Under the pieces are notes generated by a model. That model worked only from the letters and a program-made list of their open reading frames with translations, had not been told where the DNA came from and did not search any database. A program made the translations under genes and the position numbers. A DNA stretch of 64,000 nt from CBDFKJ01 sp965248805 (GTDB lineage: Bacteria; Pseudomonadota; Alphaproteobacteria; UBA6615). The stretch covers positions 558,001 to 622,000 of the forward strand of contig CBDFKJ010000008.1 in NCBI GenBank assembly GCA_965248805.1, written 5' to 3'. Shown here one piece after another: positions 53,429 through 61,812 of the stretch (positions within the stretch are counted from its first letter, which is position 1; the number at the start of each line of letters is the position of its first letter).

Positions 53429-54219
53429 ATCAGGGCCTGGACCCGTTCCGGATGCGCAGTGGCTAGGCGGAAGCCCACCGGCGCGCCATAGTCCACGACG
53501 TAGAGACTGTTGCGTTCCAGGCCCAGTTCTTGGGTAAAGCCGTCGATGACAGTTGCGAGATTGTCGAAGCTGTAGTCGAAGGCCTCGACGGGCGGCATCG
53601 CGCTGTTGCCGAAGCCGGGGTAGTCGGGGGCCACGAGATGGAACTTGTCGGCAAGTGCCGGAATAAGATTGCGGAACATCTGCGAAGAGGTCGGGAAACC
53701 GTGCAGGAGCAGGATGGTCGGTGCATCCTTGGGTCCTGCCTCACGATAGAAGACTTCCAGTCCTTGGACCGTGACGGTCTTGTGCTGCGTCCCGATCGCC
53801 CCGGCATTCGTTTCCTGCGCGAGTGCGCTCCAACCACCACCGACGAGCAGCGAGGCGGCGACGATCGACGCCCGGCCGAGATGCCGGGCGGCCGCGTTTG
53901 GTTTCAGCTGTCTGGTCATTGTACGTCCCCTGTTGTAGTGCAGATGAAGAACGGTCGGTGCTGACGTGCGCACGGCCTCTGGCTCAGGCGGGCTTTTGCA
54001 GAGTGCGTTCCACGGCCTCGTCCGTGCTCAAGACGACGTTGGCCATGAACCGGAAGTTGATGATTGCGGCCGTTGAAGATGTGCTTGCGATATTCGATCA
54101 TTGTCCGCCTCTCAAGGGCCGCGGCCGAGGATGTTTCCAGTCCGGACAGAATGATGCCTTCCGAAGTCGGCGAGAATAGCCAAAACTGGCAACGGACCAT
54201 TCCGGAACTTGGAATTGAA

Positions 54220-54874
54220 GCTGGACCGCGGGGCAACATGCCCGGCTTCGGCTTCACGCCCAGCGAGCACAGCGAGAACATCGAGCGATTCGCCCATACG
54301 CTGGGGCTCCGAGACATGACCCTCATCGTTCAGGACTGGGGCGGACGGTGGGCACGGCTTGGCAGGCCGCCACCCCGAACTCGTGAAACGGCTCGTCATC
54401 GGCAATACGTGGGCGTCGCCTTTGGCCTGGGAGCCGCGAATGCAGGTCTTCAGCGGGTTGATTGGCGGGCCAAAAGGGGAGGACGATGGCCTACTTGTTC
54501 AACGGCGTCGCCCGGTTCTTCTTCAGGGAAAGGCTTGTTCCATACGCCGGAGAAGGAGGTGCTGGGGATGTATCTCGCCCCCCTTTTCGCCGCCGTGCCG
54601 ACCGCCAGGCAGACCTCGATCTCCCCCAAGCCGCTGATCAAAGCTGCAGATTACCCCAGCGCGGACGAGAGGGGGCTGGAGCGAATCGCGGACCGCCCGG
54701 TATTCCTCTCATGGGGTGTGAAGGATTTCGCTTTTCAAGAGGCGGGAGCGGCAGCGGTTCGAGGAGAGATTTTCCCCGACCATAAGACGCTGTTGCTCGA
54801 AACGAGTCACTTCTGGCAGGAGAAGTGCCGGGGAGGATGCCGCGGATGCGATTCGCGAGTGGATAGGGGACTGA
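54220..54874 (+). pseudogene. Haloalkane dehalogenase-like alpha/beta hydrolase, multiply frameshifted
   Basis: Pieces of one hydrolase lie in three frames: NMPGFGFTPSEHSENIERFA and LRDMTLIVQDWGG (nucleophile elbow with Asp), then AGRHPELVKRLVIGNTWASP and LAWEPRMQVFSGLIGG, then AYLFNGVARFFFRERLVPY, then TPEKEVLGMYLAPLF and DRPVFLSWGVKDFAFQEAGA with TSHFWQE, and finally EDAADAIREWIGD ending at 54874. At least four frame changes are needed. The 5' end is not defined. It is a decayed gene, different from the phage-split hydrolase nearby. The stretch 53920-54219 between them shows no convincing gene. Confidence 0.75.
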
Positions 54875-55141
54875 GAACCGTGGATTGCGAACGTCGGCTC
54901 AGGGTCACATGCAGTAGTTCACCGAGCTCTTCCGGTCGACCGGCGTTAGTCCGTGAACGGACTTCGCAATCTGCGACGGCAGTTGCCGCGTTCACAGGCT
55001 ATTCGCGCGTGGTAAGCGGCACGGGCTGGGCGAGTCCAGTCCCTCGCGCGATCGCCAAACATTGGTAACCCGCTCGGCGATGCCGCCCCGGTGTCGCGCG
55101 GCGCAGACCGAGCGGGCTCAATACCGGGGCGTCGCCAGTGC

Positions 55142-56008
55142 CTAGCCGGGATTACCGACGCGTTCCAGGCTGATGCGCCGGTGCATACCGGCGATATTCA
55201 GAGGCACCCATGCCTCGAACTGGCCCCAGTCGGCATACTTGCTGAGGTCGACCGCGGCCTGGGTCTCCTCCACCGTCATGCCGGCCCGCACCGCGGCCAG
55301 CACTTGGCTGTAAAGGTCCTCCATGTATTCGCGAAATGCGGTTACGTCCGACTTTTCGCCCAGCGGGCCGTGACCTTGCGCCAGGATGTCGAAGTCCATT
55401 GCCTCGACGGCCTTCAGAGAGTCGATCCATTCCTTGACATAGCCGTCACCGAAATCACGGAAAGCCACGGCCTTCACGGGTATGAAATCGACGGCGAACA
55501 GGGTCCGCTCGGCCGGAAAGCGCATGACCACGGAGTTGTCGGAATGGTTGCGTCCGACGAAGCTGAGCTCGACGGTCTTGCCGCCGAGCTCAACCGTCAT
55601 TGCATCCTCGAAGGTGATGTCAGGGACGGCTGTCGGGCGTTGCTCTCCGATGATGTCGGCCTTGGCCTGGGCGTGCGCTATGACCGTCGCCGTATCGGCA
55701 AAGACCTCGCCGCCCGAGATATGGTCGGCGTGATCGTGGCTGTAGATCAGGAACTTCACCGGCTGGTCGAAGCGCGCCTGCAGCTCGGCCTTTAGCCACT
55801 CAGCCGCCTCGGCGTTGATCGGGTCGCTCGCGATGATGCCTTCGCCCGTCACGTAGAACACCGAGAAGTGGAAATTGTTCTGAAATTGATAGAGGTCGCC
55901 AGCGATGTTGGTGATTGCGCGTGTCGGCGCTTGCGCCGCTGCCAAGCCGGCTGTGCCAAGCAACGAAACGGCAAGGCCGGCGGCCATCAAGTGTCGTGCG
56001 ATCGTCAT
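55142..56008 (-). CDS. Exported metallo-beta-lactamase-fold hydrolase
   Basis: An intact 288-residue MBL-fold protein with signal peptide (LMAAGLAVSLLGTAGLAAAQA). The zinc motif HxHxDH is HDHADH at 91-96 in YSHDHADHISGGEV; further ligands fit FVGRNHSDNSVVM and FAVDFIPVKAVAFRD, and AQGHGPLGEKSD supplies the C-terminal His. Relatives include quinoprotein-associated and SoxH-like hydrolases; substrate unknown. It survives intact between decayed hydrolase genes. The 267 bp between the dehalogenase remnant and this gene (54875-55141) show nothing recognisable. Confidence 0.88.
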   Translation of the reverse strand: MTIARHLMAAGLAVSLLGTAGLAAAQAPTRAITNIAGDLYQFQNNFHFSVFYVTGEGIIASDPINAEAAEWLKAELQARFDQPVKFLIYSHDHADHISGGEVFADTATVIAHAQAKADIIGEQRPTAVPDITFEDAMTVELGGKTVELSFVGRNHSDNSVVMRFPAERTLFAVDFIPVKAVAFRDFGDGYVKEWIDSLKAVEAMDFDILAQGHGPLGEKSDVTAFREYMEDLYSQVLAAVRAGMTVEETQAAVDLSKYADWGQFEAWVPLNIAGMHRRISLERVGNPG

Positions 56009-56128
56009 GCCCTCTCCTCCTCTTGCGCCTTGTACATCAAGGCCGTTGTTTCGCGCAGGAGCTAGCCAATTGCCGCCTGTCGATGCAAATCACAGGCCCG
56101 TGCGCCGCAATCCCCGTTCCATGTCCTA

Positions 56129-57262
56129 GTGGATTGATCGGAATGAAAGAGTCCGAATTGGGATTCCGTATTTTGCTGTGTTATGCGAATCTGGCGCATA
56201 CGCAGTGGAATCTCCTTCACCCTATCCGCCGGCGACCGTCAGCGATTGCGCGCGGTCGTCGCGGATCCCAAGAGCCCGCAGAAACACGTCTGGCGGGCAC
56301 ATATTGTCCTTCTCAGCGGCGAGGGTCTGGGCACCTCGGCGATCATGACCGAGACCGGCAAGTCCAAGACCTGCGTGTGGCGCTGGCAAGAGCGGTTCAT
56401 GCACGAGGGTGTCGGCGGCCTGCTTCGCGACAAGTCCCGTCCGCCCGGCAAGGCGCCGGTCCCGCTCGATCGTGTCGCCGAGATCGTGCGCCTGACGCAG
56501 CAACCGCCGCCGTTTGAGGCGACCCACTGGACGTTGCGCGCGATCGCCAGGGCGGCCGGTATTGCCGCCTCGACGGTGCAGGCGATCTGGAAGGCTCACG
56601 GTCTCAGCCCGCACCGCTGGCGCAACTTCAAGCTGTCGACCGACCCTGCCTTCGCCGAGAAACTCACCGATATCGTCGGCCTGTATGTCGACCCGCCGGC
56701 CCATGCGGTGGTGTTGTCGATCGATGAGAAGTCACAGATCCAGGCGCTCGACCGCCGGTCTGCCGATGAAGAAGGGACGCGCCGGCACCATGACTACAAA
56801 CGGCACGGCACGACCACGCTGTTTGCGGCGCTCAACGTTCTGGACGGAACGGTGATCGGCCAGAACATGCAGCGCCACCGCCATCAGGAGTTCATCCGCT
56901 TCCTCAACCGCATCGAGCGCACGGTGCCGGCGGACAAGGCCATCCACGCGATCGTCGACAACTACGCGGCGCACAACAAGGACAAGGTCCGCGCCTGGCT
57001 CGCCCGCCATCCGCGCTGGACTTTCCACTTCACACCGACCTCCTGCTCGTGGCTCAATGCCGTCGAGGGCTTCTTCGCAAAACTCACCCGGCGGCGGCTC
57101 AAGCACGGCGTCTTCCATTCCGTCGTCGATCTCCAGGCCGCAATCAACCGCTTCGTCCGCGAATACAATGCGGCCAACCCACAGCCATTCATATGGAAAG
57201 CCGACCCCGACGACATCATCGCAGCCCGAAACCGAGGGTTCCAAACGTTGGAATCAATCCAC
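56129..57262. mobile_element. IS630-type insertion sequence
   Basis: The element is flanked by the TA dinucleotide (56127-56128 and 57263-57264), as for IS630/Tc1 elements, and has terminal inverted repeats GTGGATTGAT... at both ends. Removing it regenerates the palindrome CCTAGG as the target site. Length is 1134 bp. Confidence 0.9.
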
Positions 57263-57265
57263 TAG
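56183..57265 (+). CDS. IS630 family transposase with a scrambled internal block
   Basis: A 360-codon open frame with an N-terminal helix-turn-helix (GLGTSAIMTETGKSKTCVWRW), a winged region (IARAAGIAASTVQAIWKAHG) and DDE blocks: VLSIDEKSQIQALDR (Asp), IHAIVDNYAAHNKDKV (Asp) and SCSWLNAVEGFFAKLTRR (Glu). After ALDR the usual block LPMKKGRAGTMTHDYKRHGT reads RSADEEGTRRHHDYKRHGT; the DNA still encodes LPMKKGRAGTMT in the next frame, so two compensating deletions shifted it. The stop TAG at 57263-57265 uses the duplicated TA plus the next flank base. Activity is doubtful. Confidence 0.85.
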   Translation: MRIWRIRSGISFTLSAGDRQRLRAVVADPKSPQKHVWRAHIVLLSGEGLGTSAIMTETGKSKTCVWRWQERFMHEGVGGLLRDKSRPPGKAPVPLDRVAEIVRLTQQPPPFEATHWTLRAIARAAGIAASTVQAIWKAHGLSPHRWRNFKLSTDPAFAEKLTDIVGLYVDPPAHAVVLSIDEKSQIQALDRRSADEEGTRRHHDYKRHGTTTLFAALNVLDGTVIGQNMQRHRHQEFIRFLNRIERTVPADKAIHAIVDNYAAHNKDKVRAWLARHPRWTFHFTPTSCSWLNAVEGFFAKLTRRRLKHGVFHSVVDLQAAINRFVREYNAANPQPFIWKADPDDIIAARNRGFQTLESIH

Positions 57266-57459
57266 GTCTTTTTCGGGCCGCGTCGACCTATCTGACGCCT
57301 CAATGCGGATTTCTTGTTGCGATGGTAGGTCAGCGCCATCGCAATGCAGACCGACAGGGGTTCCTTGGGCACAGCGTCGGACAGTCCGAAGATGATCGCA
57401 CGATTGCCCTCAAACCTGAACGCGTCCGGGAACAGGCCGCGATAGCTCAGGCGCCCTGT
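57262..57459 (-). pseudogene. Unrecognised gene remnant between the IS630 element and the kinase gene
   Basis: The minus strand has a start-less open stretch reading LSYRGLFPDAFRFEGNRAII, FGLSDAVPKEPLSVCIAMAL and TYHRNKK before a TAG at the IS630 border; the same stop existed before insertion. The coherent composition suggests the C-terminal end of a small protein, perhaps DUF1801-like, but I cannot assign it with confidence. Confidence 0.3.
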
Positions 57460-57483
57460 TCATGGCTCATGCACGTCCATGAA

Positions 57484-58479
57484 CTAGGCGCGCATGGTTT
57501 GCGGCACCAACGTGGCGAGCTCGGTTTGCGGCCGCGGACCGATATGGCTGATCACCTCGGCGGCGGCGATTGCGGCGATGTGGCCGCATTCGGCGAGATC
57601 GAAGCCGTGCGTATAGCCGTACAGAAAGCCGGCGGCGTAGAGGTCACCGGCGCCGGTGGTATCGGCCACCTTTGGCACCGGTTTGGCATCGATGACATGC
57701 AGCTCATCGCCGGCGACGACCACCGAGCCGCGCTCGCTGCGTGTCAGCGCTGCGATCGCGCAGTCGGCGCACACGTGTTGCAGTGCGGCGTCGAATTCAT
57801 CGACCTGATAGAGTGATTGGATCTCCACTTCGTTGGCGAACAGCAAGTCGACATGGCTGCTGACCAGATCGCGAAACGAGGCGCGATGGCGGTCGACGCA
57901 AAACGGATCGCTCAGCGTCAGAGATACCTGGCGCCCGGCATCGTGCGCCGCGTCGGCCGCGACGAGCAACGCCTGCTTGGCGGCGGGCCGGTCCCACAAG
58001 TAGCCTTCCAGATAGAGCACCTTGGCGCGCGCGATCTGCGCCGCATCGATGTCCTCGGGGCCGAGATTGGCGCAGGCGCCGAGATAGGTGTTCATGGTGC
58101 GGTGTGCATCCGGGGTGACGAAGATGAGCGAGCGCGCGGTCGGCGGCCCCTCCTCCGCCGGTGCGGATTCGAATTCGACGCCGGCGGCGCGCAGGTCATG
58201 GGTGAAGACGCCGCCGAACTGATCGTTGCGCACCTTGCCGATAAAACCGGCGCGGCCGCCCAACGAGGCGATCCCGGCGGCCGTGTTGGCCGCCGAGCCG
58301 CCGGAAGCCTCGATCGCCGGCCCCATGTTCTGGTACAACTCGTGCGCACGCTCGGCGTCGATGAGCGTCATGGTGCCGCGATTGAGCCCCAACCGTTCAA
58401 TGGCGTCGTCTTCGCAACTGCACAGCGCGTCGACAATAGCGTTGCCGATACAGACCGCGTCCAGATCGCCTCGGACCAT
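57484..58479 (-). CDS. PfkB family sugar/adenosine kinase
   Basis: A 331-residue ribokinase-fold kinase. Signatures include AVCIGNAIVDALCSCED at the start, the substrate block SGGSAANTAAGIASLGGRAGFIGKVRNDQFG, and the PfkB C-terminal signature VPKVADTTGAGDLYAAGFLYGY with the catalytic Asp in GAGD. It resembles the adenosine kinase-like group common in alphaproteobacteria; the natural substrate is not certain. ATG 58479 follows a GGAGC site. The open frame continues upstream only as antisense to the membrane protein gene. Confidence 0.92.
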   Translation of the reverse strand: MVRGDLDAVCIGNAIVDALCSCEDDAIERLGLNRGTMTLIDAERAHELYQNMGPAIEASGGSAANTAAGIASLGGRAGFIGKVRNDQFGGVFTHDLRAAGVEFESAPAEEGPPTARSLIFVTPDAHRTMNTYLGACANLGPEDIDAAQIARAKVLYLEGYLWDRPAAKQALLVAADAAHDAGRQVSLTLSDPFCVDRHRASFRDLVSSHVDLLFANEVEIQSLYQVDEFDAALQHVCADCAIAALTRSERGSVVVAGDELHVIDAKPVPKVADTTGAGDLYAAGFLYGYTHGFDLAECGHIAAIAAAEVISHIGPRPQTELATLVPQTMRA

Positions 58480-58551
58480 GCTCGCTCCGAGAATTTCGGA
58501 TGAAGGCAGGGGAATGCGCACAGTACAAGCGCTGCACGGACGGCCGCAAGC

Positions 58552-59244
58552 GTGGGCGCCATGGCACGGGCGGTGATCGCCGACTACTCCAAGGCGTTCG
58601 CTCAGTTGGGCGACCGCGCCATGCGCCGGTTCGTGTGGATCAGCATTGGTGCCAGCCTCGCCCTTTGCGTCGTGCTGATCGGTGTCGCCGCCGGCGCCGT
58701 CACCGCCACCAGTTGGCCGGTGCCGTCGTGGCTCGATACCGTGCTGGATGTGGCCGGCGTGCTCGCGGTTACGGTCATCGTGCTGGCGCTGTTCCCGGCC
58801 GTCGCCGGCATTGTGGCGAGCTTTCTGCTGGAACCCATCGCGCGGGTCGTCGAGCGGCGGCACTACCCGGCGCTGCCGCCGCCGCGCCAGCAGCCGGTAC
58901 TGGAGGCGATCGGGGTCGGGCTGCGCTTCATGGTTTTCATCCTGGCCCTGAACCTGTTGGCGCTGCCGTTCTACTTGCTGTTGCCGGGGCTCAGCCTGAT
59001 TCTGTTCTACCTCTTGAACGGTTATCTGCTGGGCCGGGAGTACTTCGAGCTCGCCGCCTTACGTCGGCTGTCGGCGGCGGAGACCGGCGCCTTATGCCGC
59101 CGCTACCGGGGCGAAGTGTGGATAGCTGGGGTCGGCGCGGCGGGATTGGCCAGCGTTCCCGTGCTAAACTTGCTGCTTCCCTTCGTCGCGTTGGCGGCAT
59201 TCGTGCATGTGCTCGAGCGCCTGAGGCAGCGCGACTCCAAGTGA
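58552..59244 (+). CDS. EI24/CysZ-like integral membrane protein
   Basis: A 230-residue protein with several membrane segments: RFVWISIGASLALCVVLIGV, LDVAGVLAVTVIVLALFPAV, FMVFILALNLLALPFYLLLP and the C-terminal LASVPVLNLLLPFVALAAF. The order of helices and LLNGYLLGREYFELAALRR are typical of the EI24 domain family; the bacterial CysZ relative is a sulfate channel. Function here is unknown. GTG 58552 or ATG 58561 could start it. It is divergent from the PfkB gene. Confidence 0.85.
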   Translation: MGAMARAVIADYSKAFAQLGDRAMRRFVWISIGASLALCVVLIGVAAGAVTATSWPVPSWLDTVLDVAGVLAVTVIVLALFPAVAGIVASFLLEPIARVVERRHYPALPPPRQQPVLEAIGVGLRFMVFILALNLLALPFYLLLPGLSLILFYLLNGYLLGREYFELAALRRLSAAETGALCRRYRGEVWIAGVGAAGLASVPVLNLLLPFVALAAFVHVLERLRQRDSK

Positions 59245-59350
59245 ATCAATCGATTACGTGCTTGCGACGATGCCATGTTGTAAACATTAAAGACGTAATC
59301 GACTGATGCTAGGCTGATCTGGGCTTGGTGACCATTCCGGGGGACCGAAC

Positions 59351-59854
59351 ATGTTTCTTCGCCGACAGCGCGCCGCGCAGCGGCGACGCATGACCGAACC
59401 GACGATCCAGACCGCCGCCGTGGGCGGGGGAGCCGGCGCCTTCGGAAATGTCAAAACCGGCGGTGATCGTGGCGCGCCCGCCGAGCCCAAGGCCGCGATT
59501 GAAGCGGCGGCGCATGGGCGGATGCTCACCGTGGGGCCCGATATCACGTTGCAGGGCGCGATCACGTCGTGCGAATCGCTGCTCGTCGAGGGTCATATCG
59601 AGGCGACGACGTTCGCCGGCCGGTTCGTCGAGATTGCACAGTCCGGAACCTTCAAAGGCAGCGCCGAGGTCGATAGCGCCAAGATAGCCGGTCATTTCGA
59701 CGGCGAGCTGGTGGTGCGTGATCGGCTGTGCCTGGCCGCGACCGGGCGCATCTCGGGTCGCGTGCGCTACGCCAGGCTGGAGGTCGCGCCGGGAGGTCAG
59801 ATAAGCGGTGAGGTATCGATCGGCGAACCGGTGCGGCGCAGCAACGCAGCCTGA
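59351..59854 (+). CDS. Bactofilin
   Basis: A 167-residue bactofilin (DUF583), a self-assembling cytoskeletal protein. An N-terminal unstructured tail (1-55) precedes the beta-helical core: ITSCESLLVEGHIEATTF, RFVEIAQSGTFKGSAEV, AKIAGHFDGELVVRDRLCL, GRISGRVRYARLEVAPGG and ISGEVSIG, each a ~17-residue rung. Bactofilins position cell-wall or stalk machinery in alphaproteobacteria. Confidence 0.93.
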   Translation: MFLRRQRAAQRRRMTEPTIQTAAVGGGAGAFGNVKTGGDRGAPAEPKAAIEAAAHGRMLTVGPDITLQGAITSCESLLVEGHIEATTFAGRFVEIAQSGTFKGSAEVDSAKIAGHFDGELVVRDRLCLAATGRISGRVRYARLEVAPGGQISGEVSIGEPVRRSNAA

Positions 59855-59893
59855 TCGGCGGCGGCGTCGCGCCAGCTCGCGACCACGGACACG

Positions 59894-60382
59894 ATGCGAA
59901 CGCGATCGCGCCGGCGGCAAGCAGCGCCCATGGCCGTGTTGCTGACGGCGGCATTCGCCCTTGCGGCGTGCTCAGGACCGATCGCCGACAACTTTTTTCC
60001 CCCAACCGCGCCGCGCCAGCAACAGCCGCCTCAAGCCGCGCTGGCGCTGCCGACCGAGCCGCCACCGGCGCCAGTGGCGCCGGAGACGCCGCCGGGGGTG
60101 TTGGAACAGGCACCCGGGCAGCTCTTGGGCATGGCGCAGCCACAGATCGCCGATCTGCTCGGCACGCCGGCCTTCGTCCGCCGCGACAATGGCGCCGAGA
60201 TCTGGCAATACCGTAACGACGACTGCGTGTTGCACCTGTTCCTGTATGCCGACGATGTTGGCGCTTCGCCCCGCGTCAGTTATGTGGAGTTGCGCGAGCG
60301 AAGTGACGGCCGCGCATTGACATCGGTTGCAGACCAGCGTGGCTGCCTTGGTGCTTTGGTGGCGCAGCGCTCCACGGCATAG
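59894..60382 (+). CDS. Small lipoprotein of unknown function (BamE-like motif)
   Basis: A 162-residue protein with lipoprotein signal MAVLLTAAFALAACSGP (lipobox LAAC), a proline-rich linker (about 38-75) and a compact C-terminal domain LLGMAQPQIADLLGTPAFVR followed by IWQYRNDDCVLHLFLY, which resembles the helix-turn pattern of BamE/SmpA outer-membrane lipoproteins. The exact role is unknown. Its stop TAG (60380-60382) is part of the ATAG target duplicated by the next IS. Confidence 0.78.
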   Translation: MRTRSRRRQAAPMAVLLTAAFALAACSGPIADNFFPPTAPRQQQPPQAALALPTEPPPAPVAPETPPGVLEQAPGQLLGMAQPQIADLLGTPAFVRRDNGAEIWQYRNDDCVLHLFLYADDVGASPRVSYVELRERSDGRALTSVADQRGCLGALVAQRSTA

Positions 60383-61768
60383 CAGCCCGTTGAAGAAGAC
60401 TGAGTTGATGAAGCATCGGGCGTGATAACAATGGCGGCGGCGAGACCCGGCGCCGGGGGGTTATTGAGGGCGAGGATAATGATCAGCGATTGTTCCTGTC
60501 GCAAGACAAGCAGCAGGACCGCCAAGCCCTTGGCCGCAGCCTCTCGCGGGGTCCCGGCGCCGATCAACTGGCGCAATAGGACGCCCAGGTTGTGTCCGGC
60601 GACGTGGATCAGATAGCGCTTGCCGACGTTCTCGCGCCCGCGCAGCCAAGTGCGGCGCATGCCGCCGCGATCGAGGACCTGGGCGAAGCCCCGCTCGACC
60701 ACTTCGGCGCGGAGTTTGAACGCGGCCTTCGCCACGCCCGACAGCAATCGGTTGCGGTTGTTGTAAACGGCCCGCCGAGCGGCGTCGTCGCCGTGCCAGC
60801 GCGAGAGCCCCTTGCCCTTCGGTTCGGCGATGCGGGTCGTCCAGGCGCCGTCGGCAAGGGACTTCAGCACCTCGCGGCCGAAGTAGCCTTTGTCGGTCAC
60901 CAGCTCCGCCGGTTCGTCGGCCGTCGGCGCTGCGCCCACAGCCGCCAGCTTGGCCTCGGCTGACGTCAACGTTGTCGGCAGGGTGGTCGTGTCGCCCTGA
61001 TCGGCCGGATACAGCTCGGCCGCGATCACCGCCCCGGTGTCGAGGTCGACCGCGTGTTCGGGCTTGTAGGCCAGATGCGTCGTGCCGTCCTTCATCCTGG
61101 CGATTTTGGCCTCCGCGTCGAGACCCAGTCCGCATTGGAGAGTTTCTTGCCCTTGCGCCGCCGATCCATCTGCGCCAAGTCATTCGCCGCGGTCTCGATC
61201 CCGCTGTCGGCGGCCATGCGCTGCAGCATCTGGCGATAGCTTTCGCCGCTGTCGCGGCGCACGATCGAGCGCAGCGCCGCGTTCGCCTCCATGGTCGAAG
61301 CATCGACCCCAATCCGCTCGCCCTTGACCAGGCCGTGCTCGCCAAGAACGTCCAGCACCCAGGCGAACACTGCCTCATGCACCGCGTGCGGCTGCGGATC
61401 GTGCTCAACGACGAGTGGTCAGGCACACGTGCGCGCGCCTCCAGGCGCAAGAACTCACGCAGCGACAAGCTGTCGGCGCACCGCCACTCCAACGCCCGCT
61501 CACTGTCGAGGCCTTCGAAGTAGCCGACCAGGTGCATCCGGAAGTAACGCCCCGGTGGGATTCCCGGACGTCCGATCCCTGGCGCGTAATAGGGCTCACA
61601 CAGGTCCTCGGCGAACGCATCGAAACCGGCATCGACCAGCACCTCCTGCAGCTGGTCGTAAAACACGTGGCCGGGCGAGCGAGGCATCTCTGCCCAACTG
61701 ACCATCAAGTCCACCTGTCGATCCCCTTGTCGTCCCAACGCCATGACGAAGCTCCCGACTCGAACCAT
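60383..61768 (-). pseudogene. DUF772/DDE transposase with two frameshifts
   Basis: The N-terminal third (from 61768 or ATG 61744) reads MALGRQGDRQVDLMVSWAEM, PRSPGHVFYDQLQEVL, FRMHLVGYFEGLDSERALEW. Near 61388 one base is missing and the frame changes to HEAVFAWVLDVLGEHGLVKG and ERIGVDASTMEANAALRSIV (first Asp). Near 61105 another base is missing and the third frame gives MKDGTTHLAYKPEHAVDLDT, VTDKGYFGREVLKSLADGAW (second Asp) and ERGFAQVLDRGGMRRTWLRG. That last frame runs out through the IS end. Two insertions of one base would restore it. It is inactive as read. Confidence 0.85.
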
Positions 61769-61812
61769 GCCCTCGTCACAGAGTCAGATGGCCGCGACTT
61801 TTTCAACGACTG
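60383..61812. mobile_element. DUF772-type insertion sequence (IS5/IS1182-like) with ATAG duplication
   Basis: A 1430-bp element lies between two ATAG copies (60379-60382 and 61813-61816). The ends are imperfect inverted repeats, CAGCCCGTTGAAGAAGAC at the left and the complement CAGTCGTTGAAAAAGTC at the right. Its insertion abuts the stop codon of the lipoprotein gene but leaves that gene complete. Confidence 0.85.

Larger units (their letters stand above)
48945..53919 (-). pseudogene. Exported alpha/beta hydrolase gene, split by a Mu-like phage remnant
   Basis: The 5' half (53919 to 53429) has a signal peptide (GRASIVAASLLVGGGWSALAQ), the oxyanion region ILLLHGFPTSSQMFRNLIP and VDYGAPVGFRLATAHPERVQALI. 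The 3' half (49441 to 48945) continues VQNANAYEEGLGDFWAPFR and VVWGKNDQIFPAAGAHPY, then HLLDTGHFA. Deleting 49442-53428 and one ATCAG copy joins the halves in frame as VQALIVQNA. A missing C near 49012 shifts the last ~25 codons (LEEDGDVIADLIRRFL is in another frame). The family is haloalkane dehalogenase/epoxide hydrolase-like; the nucleophile-elbow position reads DYGAPVG. Start ATG 53919 follows GGGGA. Confidence 0.88.

Noticed and set aside
53987..54108. Small minus-strand gene reading MIEYRKHIFNGRN and, in another frame, NFRFMANVVLSTDEAVE
   Set aside because: It needs a frame change within about 120 bp and matches no family I know, so it is not listed as a gene.
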